From Glebionis coronaria (Eukaryota; Streptophyta; Magnoliopsida; Asterales; Asteraceae), in assembly GCA_025667525.1 (NCBI GenBank), contig CM046877.1, forward strand, positions 34,182,255 to 34,246,254: DNA of 64,000 nt. The letters are read 5' to 3'. Made by a program: the position numbers and the translations under genes. Positions 1-11,931 of this stretch are shown in pieces. Numbering within the stretch: position 1 is the stretch's first letter; each line of letters starts with the position of its first letter. The notes beneath the pieces are model-generated. The model ran no database searches, was not told the DNA's origin, and was given only the letters and a program-made list of their open reading frames with translations.

Positions 1-260
1 CACTTCAAGGTTAGAATCGCAGAATTGTCCTACTGAAAATAGATTGTGACCAAGTCCCTCTACATAGTAAACCCTTGAAATCGTGACATTCCCAATTTGA
101 TATTCACCATAACCCATAATCTTTGCAATATGGTCGTTGCCGAATTTTACCGTTCCTAGAAACTTGCTGACGAAATTTTTGAGCATCGAGCGGTCTCCAG
201 TCATATGTTTGGAGCACCCCGAGTCCAAATACCAAAGAATAATTTGGACGACCTGAAAAT
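1..260 (-). pseudogene. Copia protease start (element A), cut by window edge
   Basis: In a frame shifted from the long gag, minus-strand translation of this stretch gives [15 protein letters not shown], the active-site region of a copia aspartic protease (D-S-G at about 217-225), followed by residues such as GHNLFSVGQF that precede the GAG-pre-integrase domain in this family. No stop is seen in this frame to base 1. The rest of pol is off-window. Confidence 0.8.
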
Positions 261-3200
261 TTTACCAAACATAGACGATGTATCGGATTCTAATTGTTCT
301 TCTGAGTTAGCAGGTACAGATATAGTTATCTTAGATTTGCTATCAGACAAAACTTTAGGTTTCCAGATTTTCTTACTAGTGATTGGCTTAGATTCTAGTT
401 GTCTAGTATTCTGAGGTACTTTGTGACTGGGGACATTACCACTGGTAGGCACATTAGTGGAGGCAGACCTAGTTAAAGGGCGCTTGTTCCTTTTCTTAGT
501 GCTAGTGTTCCTATTTAAAGGACGCTTAGACCTAACTTCCGTGGATGTGATCCTAGTTAAAGGGCACGTAGTTCCATTTGCAGTAAAGGTCCTACCAGTG
601 GGTTTCCATTGCCACCCAACGTGAGTAAATTTCTTACCTGTTGGCTTCCATTCAAGATTGTTCTTAATAGCATGCATTTCATTCACGTGATCAATAAGGC
701 ATAAATCATGATGCTTAGAAAACATACATTCGTTACAATTCCAACATTTAGCATTAGAATTCACATTTTGCTTAGGTTTCCACTCATAAAGAGGACCTTT
801 TGTCTTAGCTACATGATTCTTTTTATTTAAAACTGAAACAACGTTCCTAGGGTGCACTTCTACTTTCTTCTTCTCAGTCCTATTAGTGGAAGGCTTGATC
901 CTATCTTTCTTTCCTCGAGATCCTTTAGCCTTAGTGGACACTTTTACTCCTGTAGAAGCCAAGGGAACATTAGTGACAGATTTTAAAGGTGCCTTGCTTG
1001 ATAGTGTCAATGACGGTTTTGCTCCTGGAGTCTTATTGAATGGAGTGACAGCAATGGGCTTATTATTAAGTAGTGCAGAACCTGGTGTACCTATGTATTG
1101 CAAATATGCTAGGCAATATTGAACTCGCTTAACATATTCATGAGCCGAATAATAGTCGCTACTTAAGGGATCTAAGGCATACAGATCGTCTAAAATATCC
1201 CTAAGAAGATCGACATGCTTAATGGCATTCCTCATATAATCATCATAGGTAACCTGGTTTCTCTTGTGAAGTGGATTCTTATAAAGCACTACTGACTTGG
1301 TTGTTGGAGCACTAGTGGACGGGGCAGAGTCAGTAGCTAAGTTATCAACAACTTCTTGTCGGGTGACGCGAAGTGTCTCCTTTAACTCGGCCAAAACCAT
1401 GTTTTTATCTATGAGCTGAATTTTTAGGTCAGAGGTTTCCTCACATTTCTTGTTCAGTTTGTCAATTAAAGACTTTCGCTCTGTCGCATTAAACGCGATG
1501 TGTTCTTCTATTGAACCAGAAATTTGTGAGTCTCCCTGCCTTACTTGTTCACGCTCTCCTAGTATAGAATTAATTCTTGTTTCTAGGACATGATTATTAG
1601 CCTCTGCAGCCTCTAGTTCCGTTTTTGTTTCTACTAATTCTCTCTTAAGTCTCATCATTTCATCTTCTAAATTTTGAACCATCTGAATCATCTTGTCACT
1701 TATCTCAACGGAGTTTCCACCTTCATTTAGTTTTGAAAGAGTTTCATTTATAGATTGATTCTCAATTTCAAGAGATATAGAATGTTGTTGAAGCTCGTTA
1801 AAACTTTTTGAAAGTGTATTATATGAATCCTGAAGCTTTAAAAATTCAGCGTTGGATTCATGACAAGAATGATTTTCTACAGTATTCACATGTTCAATAT
1901 TATTCACAGATTTATGCACATCATCACAAATATTCACATTAGATGAAATTTCACGAGTATATTGAGTAGTAACAACTTGCATCACTTCAAGGGACACCAT
2001 ATGTTCTAAAAAGCAGTCATATTCTGATAAAATCTTTTCCTTTTCAATTAAGTGTTGTTCATAAGCATCATCCATGTTATTGAAAACTTTTTGAACTTCA
2101 CCAAGCTCAAATTGTAAATTACACACTAGATCATAGACTCCTTGTTTAATATGGTTCACAAATGGAACGATCGCTTCTTCAAACACCGATTTCATGTGTT
2201 CGAATGCCCATTCTCCAGCAGTTTGAGCCGTTGAAGTCGTACATTCCAAGATGACCTTGTCAAAATCGGTAAGGTATTGCCCAATCTCTTCAATACTGAG
2301 CCTTACCGTACTAACCGGGGGAAGATTCTTAGGAATTTCCTTTGGTTTGTCCGAGTTGACAAGTGTAGGAATTATACTAAGGCATTCTCTAGTCGGCATG
2401 AAAGTGGATGTTTGGAGAGTTTTCTTTTTCATATTGAAACGAGTTCTAAGATCTATTGTGGCATTTTTTGCATTCATTGAAGCATAATCATATTCAGGAT
2501 ATGTCAAAAGTAATTTTAACTGCTTTTCATCGTATGGTGATATAGAATCACTTGAGAACACTATCGGGTCTAATGCCAAACCTAACTTTGTTGCATCATA
2601 CAGTCGGGGGTTGTGGTTAAGTGCTTGCTTTGCATAACCCGGGTTAGGTGGTAAGTCTATGAGACGCGATAAGTTGAACTCTTTAAATGAAGCATGAAAC
2701 AAGTGTACTAGATGTGAAGCGGCATATTGTTTTAAAAGCTTAAGTTCCGTTTCTTTTATTCTGTTAGACGTCTTAATTTCCAGTTCAAGCTGTTTGGATT
2801 CCAGAATTTCAAAATCTGTTTGAAGTTGTTGAAAATTAGTGACGACTGACTCTTTTTCTTTAAGCTCATTCGAAAGGTTTGCTCTTAAACTTTCAATTTC
2901 AAGCAGATTGTCCATTTGAACTTTCCTAAACCTATCAAATTCAGGATTGGTTAAGGTAGTGGACACAGGAGTCATTTCCAAGGTTTTTACCTTGTCTTTA
3001 TGCAAAGCAAGCTCAGCAGATAAAGTCTGATTAGCATTAAGGGTTTCACGGACTGCAATATTCATTCTGCTAAGCAAAGATGCAGGGACCATAACCAAAT
3101 CAGGTTGAGCAGACGAATTAATAGTCATAGGAGCTTCCGGTTGTGGTTCACTCAAAATCTGAGGACTTGCAATGTTATTGCTATCATTGTTTGTCTCATC

Positions 3201-4121
3201 GATTGAATTACTAACCACCGGAGGCTCTTCCGAATACTCAGACATTTGCTCAATTTGATAAGGTACAATGCTAGTATTTGTAGCAGTATTTGGTACCTCA
3301 GCAATGGTGTCAGTCCCATAGAGTGAAAGATTTGCCATAAGAGCTGCTTTAGCGGTGTTAAAATCATCACAATCCGAGTCATATGCATCCAAATCATCAC
3401 ATTGATAAGCAGCATTGTTGGTGATGACTGTTGTGGGATGATCAGTTTCCGCTACTCTTGGATCTGCAAGGAATGCCAATTCTTCTTCATCAAGCTCACG
3501 ACCTTGGGCTTGAGCATTCACCAAGTAAATCTTTTCCTTAAACCAAGTGTCGTCCCTTCTCCTCTTAGGCTGCTTGCATTCTCGGGCCATGTGCCCTTCC
3601 CCTTTGCAGTTGTAGCAAATAACCACCTTCATTTTACCAGTGCTGTTGGCCCTTGTAGCCGTAGTATTGGATGAACGTGCACCAGCATTAGACGAATTTG
3701 ATCTCCCTTGAAGTGGTTGCACCATGACCCTGCCGTCCTGAATTGTTGCTTGTTGTCGAGAGTTAGACGAGTTCCTTAACTGATTGTTAGTTGGTGCTGA
3801 ACCTCGGTAACCTCTTTTGTTTAAAGTTTGACTTAAAAATGCAGACAACAGAGCTAGGACTTCAGTATGGCTATCTCCTTGTTTAAATTCAGGGACAGGG
3901 ATGTCATCTTCACAGTATAATGTTGATGCTGGTTGAGCAACAAACTGATTGGTTGGAACACTTTCTTGATGTGAGTAATGATGTTGAGGAGCCTCGAGTT
4001 GTGGATAGGTACTAACAGGGTTGGTAGGAGGTTGAAACGGTGAATACTGGTGTGAAGCTCCTTGTGATGATGATGTTGCTTGTTGGTGATAAGATGTTGG
4101 TGGCGGTGGCAGAATCGAGTA
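201..4121 (-). pseudogene. Copia gag, zinc knuckle and long coiled-coil extension (element A)
   Basis: Same frame as the gag N-terminus after the TAG at 4122-4124. From the first internal ATG (3848) it gives 1,215 residues. A CCHC zinc knuckle, [14 protein letters not shown], lies at residues 78-91 of that reading, preceded by a Q/N/S-rich linker. Next comes an acidic stretch, then several hundred residues rich in E, K, L and Q with heptad-like patterns (coiled coil likely), then a basic tail with a second Cys cluster (CWNCNEC, about residue 1035) and repeated WKPTG motifs. The frame ends with TGA at 201-203, but the protease start lies in another frame just there, so a one-base frameshift near 230-300 separates gag from protease. 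Such oversized gags are known to me from copia elements of Asteraceae. Confidence 0.85.
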
Positions 4122-4952
4122 CTATGGAAAGCTTGGTGTTTGATACACAGGTTGATATGAAGATTTGTGTCCTACAGCAAGCTGAGAGTTGTGATATGAT
4201 AGTGTAGGATGATTTGCCAATAATGCCATTGGTTCATGATAAGGTCCTTGAGAAATTCGGTTTTGGATCACATGCTTCTCATGTTGTTGTAAGAAAGCAT
4301 ATAGTTGATCTAAATTGGACTTGTGTAGATCACGAATCATTTTGACATCCGTCACATATTGACTCCATTCAGGGGGTAGTGTGTTCAAAAACTTGGTGTT
4401 TAACTGAAATTGTTCAATCCTTAGATTATAGACATTCATGTCATTCATCAGAGTAGTAAAACGCCAGTAAAAATCATGAAGAGTCTCCCCTGGAATGTAT
4501 TGGAATCGATCAAACAAATCATATAATTGACATTCTCGTTCTTGCTTAGTGAGAGATGTCCCTTGTAGCAAAACCGCAAGTCGATCCCAAAGATTCTTAG
4601 CCACTTTATGTTCACTCACCATTCTGAAGATATCAGGTGGAAGGGCTTGAAGAATTGTTTGCACAGCCCTTTCATCGGCATCTGCAATGAGTTTGTTGGC
4701 ATCGGTTAACTCATGATACTGCCTTGGCCTTGTCACATTGTTGACTGTAACCTCTCCCCAATCTAATGGACCTTTGCCAATTGATTCTAGCATAAGTCGA
4801 CCACTTTGTTTGCCCATGATGTATGTTCTCATTCGACTTTGCCATGATTCAAATAAGTCTTTGATGAGCAAAGGCGGGCGAGTATCGGTACCCGAAATGA
4901 TCGATATATCGGTGAGTGAAGTCATAGTTGGCATAAATGAATGTGAATTCAT
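4122..4952 (-). pseudogene. Copia gag, N-terminal part (element A)
   Basis: 276 codons from the ATG at 4952. This is the capsid part of a copia gag: near the N-terminus is the W-x4-MRTYIMGKQSG type segment, followed by the helical UBN2-like capsid domain (residues about 30-230), including the L-W-D-x-L and Y-x-L-x-x-x-F patterns. The frame stops at TAG (4122-4124), but the same frame is open before and after it: codons continue without a break to the ATG at 3848 and on through the zinc knuckle. The stop is therefore a nonsense change splitting one gag, unless it is read through. The start at 4952 follows the leader directly and begins a protein typical of this family. Confidence 0.85.
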
Positions 4953-5810
4953 TTTGTGATCCCTTGAATAAGATTATCAAAGATGATCGAACAATGAAAT
5001 AAAGGTTATGAGTTTTTTGTGTTGTTAACTAAAATATGTTGTTATCTTGTTGTAGTATTAGCTTTTGAACGTTTCCAAATTAAATGCCAAAATAGAAGAA
5101 AATCCACTAAGTATCTAAAACCAGTTCTGTCGCAATGTTTTTCTGTCGGAATACCTAGATCGGAAAATCTCACTATCGGAATCAGCTCAGCTCAGATCGT
5201 AATGATTTTAGATCGCAATGTAACCTTGTGGCAATGATGATGGTATCGGAATGTTTCAGATCGCAATGAGATGCCTATCGGAATGCTTCAGATCGCAATG
5301 AGATATCTATCGGAATGCTTCAGATCGCAATGAGATATCTATCGCAATGATCTTAGATCGCAAAGTGGTTTGCAAATTTTGAGCAGAGTAACGACTTAAT
5401 ACACCTTCCTTATACCCGTCGGAATCTCAGATCGCAAAAGCTATCGGAATGATTCAGATCGGAATAAGTAATGAAAATTCAATGATCGCAAAGTAGGACC
5501 CTAACCCTTTCCGATGGTTAAAGTATTGCGATGGAGGCCAAAGTACTTTTTGTACTTTCCGATGGAAGCGTCTGCTGAAATTTCGGAATGTTGAAAAACA
5601 CACTTTCTAGCACTTTTGATCCAAGAAACCTGAAGTTTTAATGAAATCTAAGATACCAAGAACACGTTTAAGCCCAAATTCCTATGTTACACTACTTATC
5701 ACTAAGATCAAACGAAAAAAAAATTTGAAAGTTTCGGCCAAAAGGTAGTTTACACTCTACGAATGTAAATACACAACCCAACACAAAGAACAAGCCTTTA
5801 TCTCATCCCA
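4953..5810 (-). other. Leader of element A
   Basis: Untranslated stretch between the primer binding site and the gag start codon. No reading frame is convincing. Its middle (about 5130-5480) is built of short repeats containing ATCGGAATG and GATCGCAATG words, described separately. Confidence 0.6.
5248..5343. repeat. 32-bp tandem repeat in the leader of A
   Basis: Three adjacent 32-bp units start at 5248, 5280 and 5312, each beginning GGAATG(T/C)TTCAGATCGC. Units two and three are identical by eye; shorter degenerate units extend on both sides from about 5150 to 5480. Confidence 0.85.
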
Positions 5811-5825
5811 TGCTCTTGATACCAA
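5811..5825 (-). other. Primer binding site of element A
   Basis: On the minus strand the LTR end CTACA is followed after one base by TTGGTATCAAGAGCA. This matches the 3' end complement of initiator methionine tRNA (TGGTATCAGAGC) with small differences, the usual primer for plant copia elements. Confidence 0.8.
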
Positions 5826-5826
5826 T

Positions 5827-6077
5827 TGTAGAACAATGATAATCTTGTGAAACAAGGGGGTTGATGTTTTTCTAGAGAGAGAAAGTTAGAGAGAGAAATG
5901 GAAGAAAACACATATATTAAAGTGAAAGAATAAAACAACCAACACCTCTTTCCATGGTGGAAAGAGGTTTAAATACCCCAAGTCCTTAAAGGACTTGGGC
6001 TTCCGGCCCATGAACATGCTCATGGGTCGGGCTATGAAATAAATACTACTTAACTTAACTACGAGCCTATAACTACA
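5827..6077 (-). repeat. LTR of copia element A (5' LTR), 251 bp
   Basis: On the plus strand the block runs TGTAG to CTACA, a perfect 5-bp terminal inverted repeat with the usual TG and CA ends. The left end is one base from the primer binding site; the right end is where integrase homology of element B resumes. A TATA-like GTATTTAAA (minus, 5968-5976) is sandwiched between two perfect 9-bp inverted repeats (5945-5967 and 5977-5999); a third, 7 bp, lies at 6007-6026. Only one copy is visible, so the ends rest on structure rather than on a paired LTR. Confidence 0.8.
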
Positions 6078-8680
6078 TGGTTGGAGTGACCGAGACTTTC
6101 TAAATGCGTAAAACGTATTTCCAACAAAAACTTCCACTATACTTTTGGGCTGAATCCGTGTCAACCGCATGCTACACACAAAACCGCTCCTTAGTTATCC
6201 CAAGACACGAAAAGACACCATATCACATAATTAATGATCGCAAACCTTCACTCAAACACCTTCACGTTTTTGGATGTACGTGTTACATTATTCGAGATGG
6301 TGAAAATCTGGACAAGATGAAAGAGAAAGGTGATGTATGCATTTTAGTGGGATATGCAACTCAGTCTAAGGGATACAGAGTGTACAACAAGAGAACAAAA
6401 TTGATAGTCGAGACTATTCATATCAGATTTGATGAATTGCAAGAAATGGCACTTGAACAAAGCAGTTTAAGTCCCGATCCACAACGACAAACGACTTACG
6501 TTCACAACCGCACGGAACTCGGAACTCAAGACCACAGCAATGAACCGTCAAGTTCAAAGCTGGTTCCTAAACATGTTCCTAGAGCAGATATGACAGTGGA
6601 CACGACACTTGAAGAGTTGGAAATGTTATATGGACCAATGTATGATGAATATTTCACGGGGGAGAAACAAGTTGCATCGAAGTCTTCCGCTGTCACTCAT
6701 GATAAGAATGATGATAACGTTCATCATCAACAAAAGTATACAACTTCATCTATTTCAACACGGGTTGCAGCAGATTTACTTCCTCAGAATATCACATTAA
6801 CAATCGATCCTACACCATCCACAACTACTGTCATTGCTCCAGAGAACACACATCAAGCAGACGATGCATTATCTGACGAAGATGAATTTATCAACCCATT
6901 CGGTACACCGGTACACGAAACTGTAGAGTCTTCTACTCGCCATGTTGATCCGTCAAATATGCATACGTTCTACCAGCGACATCCTTCAACACATCATTGG
7001 ACCCGAGATCATCCTTTGGTTCACGTAATTGGAAACCCTTCACAGCCCGTTCGTACAAGACGACAACTAGCCACCGATGGCGATGTTTGTATGTTCGCAC
7101 TCGCCGTGAGTACTGCTGAACCAAAAAACATCAAAGAAGCCATGGCTGATCATGCTTGGATTGAATCGATGACGGATGAACTTCAACAGTTTGAAAGACT
7201 TAAAGTCTGGGAACTTGTTGACAGGCCATACGATGTAACACCATTAAATCTTCGATGGATCTGGAAAAACAAGATGGATGAAGAGAACACGATCATCAAG
7301 AATAAATCTAGGCTAGTGGCTAAAGGGTATGGACAGAAAGAGGGTATTGATTTTGAAGAATCATTTGCACCAGTAGCCCGAATGGAAGCGGTCAGGATTT
7401 TTCTTGCCTATGATGCACATAAGGGATTCATTGTATATCAAATGGACGTAAAGACGGCGTTTCTTAACAGTCCTTTGAAGGAAGAAGTCTATGTCACGCA
7501 GCCGGAAGGATTCGTCGATCCTCATTATCCTGACAAGGTGTATCGTCTCCACAAAGCACTTTATGGACTCAAGCAAGCTCCAAGGGCGTGGTACGACGAG
7601 CTCTCGAAATTTCTGGTCTCCAAAGGTTTCTTAAAAGGTTCCATTGATTTAACTTTGTTCACTTATAAATATGGGGATGACATTCTGCTTGTGCAAATTT
7701 ATGTTGATGACATTATTTTCGGGTCTACAAACCCAAAACTTTCAAAATGGTTTGAAAAAGTAATGCACAGCAGATTTGAAATGTCTATGATGGGCGAACT
7801 AAAATTTTTTCTAGGAATTCAAGTTCACCAATCCCCAAGTGGTATCTTTATAAACCAAGCTAAGTATTGTCAAGAGATAATCAAAAAGCATGGTATGACT
7901 TCATGTGACCCCGTTGGGACACCATTATCAACCACATCGCTAGATGCTGACTTGGAGGGATTACCCATAGATCAAACGAGATATCGTTTCATGATCGGGT
8001 CCCTCATGTACTTGACAGCAAGCAGACCTGATATTTCACATGCTACGTGTTATTGTGCACGCTATCAAGTACGACCCACTGAAAAGCACCTCAAGGAGGT
8101 TAAACGGATCTTTCGGTAACTCAAGAATACCATTCATTTGGGACTCTGGTATCCGAGGGAAACCGGTTTCTTTCTAACGGCCTATTCAGATTCTGATCAT
8201 GCAGGGTGTCTTGATACACGAAAAAGTACTTCTGGTGGTGCACAATTTCTAGGTCAAGATAAGCTTGTGGGATGGTCTTCCAAGAAGCAGGATTGCACGT
8301 CACTTTCATCAGCCGAAGCAGAGTATGTGTCTTTATCTGCGTGTTGTGCTCAAGTTCTTTGGATGAGAACACAACTCACGGATTATGGCTTCCACTTTGA
8401 TAAAGTACCTTTGTACTGTGACTCAAAGTCGACCATAGCCATCTCCTGCAATCCGGTACGGCATTCCCGCACGAAGCACATCGATGTCAGATACCACTTC
8501 ATAAAGGAACAAGTTGAAAGAGGTATCGTTGAACTATACTTTGTTGGAACGGATTACCAATTAGCCGACTTGTTTACGAAAGCTCTGTCGAAAGATAGGT
8601 TTGAGTACCTTGTTAGGCAAATTGGTATGAGATGTTTGACTCCAGCAGACCTGGAGATTCTAGCAAAGGTGCCTGCTTGA
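6078..8680 (+). pseudogene. Copia pol: integrase C-terminus, reverse transcriptase, RNase H (element B)
   Basis: Homology to integrase starts at the element A junction with a one-base frameshift near 6110. The open frame from 6104 then gives the integrase C-terminal region ([15 protein letters not shown], then [13 protein letters not shown]), a variable hinge, and RT with [29 protein letters not shown] and the catalytic YVDD (from 7700). TAA at 8117-8119 interrupts the frame where related proteins have Tyr in a RYLK-like motif; the same frame continues to TGA at 8678-8680 through RNase H (SDSDHAGC, SSAEAEY, CDSKSTIA, HIDVRYHFI). Copy B therefore has one visible nonsense codon, one frameshift and a missing front half. 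Confidence 0.9.
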
Positions 8681-11261
8681 TTTATCTATCAAACATCAAC
8701 TTGTAAATATCTTTGAAAAAGCAAAATACAAAAATATAAAACACATAAAAGCAAAACACAAAATTAAAAATCTTTCAAAATCCAAAAATATTCTTCTCGA
8801 CATGTCTTTCAGTATCGATAATATGGACGTGCCTAGAAATGTCGCTCAATAACGACACGAGTGTGTACATAAAGCTCGAATGAAAGTTGTAAATATTTTT
8901 CAAAACATGTCATTTCTTCTTTTAATAAAGGAAATTGTCTATTTTGGACAAATATTTCCAAACAACGGGTAGAGCAATCTATCACGGGTTGAGCTTGTCA
9001 CAAAACATTCAACATTTTGAGCTCAACACAATGGCTTGTAATCACTTTCAGATTGCAACCCGGTTCTATATTCACGGGGGAGTGTACGATTTCGTGCTCT
9101 TACCCTCAGCAAAAGAAGAGAAATCTTCTTACACTTGAGTCGATTCGTCAAGACATTCAAAGTCTATGAACTCAAGTTTATGCTTCAGAAAAACCTCTTC
9201 GACAAAAAGAAATAGGATTTTTCAAAAAGCGTTGAACATAATTTTTTCAAGAATTTCTCAATGATTATTCAAAATCTTTCAAAAATTGTGTGTTCAACAA
9301 CTCCCATCCTCAAAAAGCGAAATGTGGATCATATCCTCACAATGACAATTCAATTGGATTAATTTTTGAGGGGGAGCATTTTAACTTCATGCAAAAGATT
9401 AACACATCTTTCTCCCAGAGATTTCAAGACTATTTTTTCAAAATATATTTTAATCAAATTTGGTATCTCTAATATCAAAAGATTTTATATATTAGAGATA
9501 GGGGGATAAAATGTGATTAAAATGTGATCTAATATAAGACTCAAGCACTTTAACTCTTACCTACATGTGCGAAACATTTTCGATTATCGATGCACATGTG
9601 AAGGGGGAGCATTTCTAAAACGACAAAACTAGCAAGGTGTTAAATGTTTTTCAAACACTTTGTTAGAATTTAAAGTGGTTTTCATGGTTATGATCAAATA
9701 CCCACAACATCTTTAATTCATGACGTTATTGGTGTCAAAAGGGTGGTTAGGTTTAAGTCCTATGATCCAACCAGAACCGGAGGGATCTTCCCAGGGACAA
9801 TCCAACAGATTATTAGAAGTCCTTAGGAAAGATGGAGTAGAATGTGAACGTAGCTGAATGCCGACTAAGTACTGATGATAGCACTAGAACAATCACAACA
9901 AGGTGCTATTAATGATGTCTTGGTAAGCATTGAAGGGGTTGAAGAATGAAAAAGAAATGTAAGGATAAAGGGTGTAAAGAAAGAAGCCCTCCATACAACT
10001 TAGGCAGAAACCGGGTCAACTCATCATAAAGACAAACTCATCATGGACCCAGTGATGTGAAGCACAACCCTTTCCTAGCTACTCAGGCTTCTCTCAAAAG
10101 AAGTTTGTTTTATTGTCACGGAGATCAACACGACTTCTATTGACTTTCTCACTCCGAGATAGTTGATATTGAATAGGTGGCATCTGCTCCAGCCTCCGAC
10201 CACTAAAAGTGCACAAATAGAGTCTAGAGCCAAGAGATCAATCAAATCTCATTAGGACACACAGATGAAGATCAAGAGAGTCCTACGCTATATCCTTGCG
10301 TTATTGCTAGAACACTCAGAGTGATAATACTTAGTATTCACAATGATGAGTGGAAATCCTTCCAGTGTTAACGTCAAACAACACTGCGGTAGGTCATATG
10401 CAAGATTCTTTATGAATTGAACATGTGCAAAACTGAAAAGCAACAGTGGTTTGATTCTGAATTGATTCAAACTCGTTTCAGGTTTCTACGCAATATCTTT
10501 ATGGTCTTGCCAGAACATTCAGAGTGATATTCATTAATATTCACTGTGACGAATGGAAATCCTTCTAGCGTCAACATCAAACAGCGCTACGGTAGGTGAC
10601 TTGTGAGATTCTTATGAATCAAACTTGTGTCAACTGGAAAGCAACAATGGTAAGATTCTTTATGAATCACACTTGTTCCAGTAATTTGAATTGACGACTT
10701 TAATCAAGCGGATATTTATCCAATTGATTCACTCTTTATGTTCGCAGTCTTGCTTTGAGACGGTCGAGTAAAGAGAACGGCTAGTACAGCCGCGAAACCC
10801 TGTCAAGGAGATTCTTAATTGAATCTACCTGATCACAGGTACGATATTTAATATCGTATAACGGTCTTCACCGACCGGAGGTAAAACGCTACCGATTTAG
10901 GACGAATGTCAAAGCCATTCAATCCGTGTCTATGTTTTGTCTCGAGAAGGTGGCGTCACGGTGTACACAGCAAAGTCAATGATTCAGAAACCACATACTC
11001 ATGCCTAAAGACATATTCAACAATTAATAGTATGAGCATGTGGATGAAGACGCAAGATCACAAGATGGCAAAGACAAGTCAAGGATGATTTGAAGATCTC
11101 AAGCTTAAAGACAAAGTCGAAAGACAACGACAAAGGCTCAAAGATCACAGCATGAAGGAACAACACTACGATTACACGTTCAAGACTCATTTATGGCGAG
11201 ATTAGTAATCTCTACAAATTTCCTAAATGACCAAGGTTTATGACCTCTCATTGAGGGAGAT
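8681..11261 (+). other. Non-coding 3' region of copia B
   Basis: About 2.6 kb between the RNase H stop and the presumed 3' LTR. It has no convincing reading frame. It holds several purine tracts of the GGGGGAG type and a diverged 213-bp tandem duplication at 10283-10650. One of the purine tracts could be an internal polypurine tract, and the region may hide a decayed extra ORF as in SIRE-like elements. Confidence 0.5.
10283..10650. repeat. Diverged 213-bp tandem duplication in copia B 3' region
   Basis: The block from 10283 (CTACGC, then CTCAGAGTGATA, GGAAATCCTTC, CGGTAGGT, GCAAGATTCTT) recurs from 10496 with many substitutions in the same order. A third partial unit (AGATTCTTTATGAATCA) follows at about 10650. 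Confidence 0.75.
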
Positions 11262-11618
11262 TGAAAAGCCTCAAAATATTGAGCCAAACAAGAAGGCTCG
11301 GTCATATGTTTATTATGTATCGTATTTTAGAACGTTGTAATAGGTAGTATATTAGTCGTGTTATACGGGCTTAACTTTAGGCTAAAGTTCATTAATAAGT
11401 AACTAAAGCCCAAAAGGAAAGCCCGGCCCAAACCATATAGTCCATAAAGAAGCCTGCATGTGGGTGGACTATATATACTACCCTCCTAGCATGTTAGGAG
11501 GGTTGGTGATTCATTTTTCTCTTAATCTAATATTCTACAAGTTAATCCTCTCTACTTTCTCTCACTACTTTCTTTCTTTAATTCGTGTGCTAGAATCATC
11601 ATTATATTAGGGACAACA
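11262..11618 (+). repeat. Probable 3' LTR of copia B
   Basis: Follows a purine tract (TGAGGGAGA, 11252-11260), begins TGAAAAGCC and ends GACAACA. A TATA box TATATATA lies at 11470-11477. Inverted repeats surround it: 7-bp arms at 11373-11379 and 11383-11389, 10-bp arms at 11435-11444 and 11465-11474 (the second overlaps the TATA box), and 8-bp arms at 11481-11488 and 11495-11502. No PBS follows, which fits a 3' rather than 5' LTR. The ends are approximate because the partner is not in view. Confidence 0.55.
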
Positions 11619-11755
11619 GTTTACCTTCGACCCAAACCAGGCGGGGAATTCTTTTTTCGTGTCTTTGTGAGGATATAATCTGAAAAACGTTCATGGTATT
11701 AGAATAAGTCGTTATTGTCAAGAAAAAAAGGTTGAAAAAGAAAATAAAAAACGCA

Positions 11756-11901
11756 TAACTCTTAAACTCGGAAATGTACTTGTCGATTTCAGGACTGTTG
11801 TTTAGTACATACCATTCCACTTTATTGAACTCTTGATAAGGGAACGGAATAAACGACTTTTTCCCAATCGGGCTATACCGATCGGAACACCTGAACTGAC
11901 A
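11756..11901 (-). pseudogene. Fragment resembling CACTA transposase (TNP2-like)
   Basis: Minus-strand translation gives a short run including WYVLNNSPEIDKY, preceded by basic and aromatic residues. WY(V/I)xNNxPEI is a pattern I know from the C-terminal part of CACTA TNP2-type transposases. Only about 48 residues are convincing; AT-rich non-coding DNA follows on the downstream side and the minisatellite on the upstream side. It may be the remains of a larger CACTA element whose other end is the TIR at 27167. Confidence 0.4.
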
Positions 11902-11905
11902 CGTT

Positions 11906-11923
11906 GGGGGAGGGGAGGGGGGG
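11906..11923 (+). other. G-quadruplex-type G tract
   Basis: Runs of 5, 4 and 7 G separated by single A bases, enough for four G runs of at least three. It lies just upstream of the short minisatellite piece. Confidence 0.6.
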
Positions 11924-11931
11924 TCCACATT

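Larger units (their letters stand above)
1..6077 (-). mobile_element. Ty1/copia retrotransposon A, 5' part
   Basis: Minus-strand LTR retrotransposon read right to left: LTR (5827-6077), primer binding site, a leader of about 0.85 kb, gag, then the start of the protease, which leaves the window at base 1. The gag and protease order and the D-S-G-C protease motif (codons at 214-225) place it in Ty1/copia. Its right LTR end lies inside the integrase reading frame of the plus-strand copia element B, so A appears to have inserted into B. The other LTR and the target duplication partner lie outside the window; the five bases outside the right LTR are TGGTT. The coding region has an in-frame stop and a frameshift, so this copy is defective. 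Confidence 0.85.
6078..11618 (+). mobile_element. Ty1/copia retrotransposon B, 5'-truncated
   Basis: Plus-strand element beginning inside integrase at the boundary with the LTR of element A, then RT, RNase H, a 2.6-kb non-coding 3' region and a 3' LTR. Gag, protease and most of integrase are missing from the window; the simplest reading is that they lie beyond the other end of element A, off the left edge. The long 3' region with several GGGGGAG tracts (9077, 9370, 9604) resembles SIRE-like copia elements; that lineage call is inference. Confidence 0.75.
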
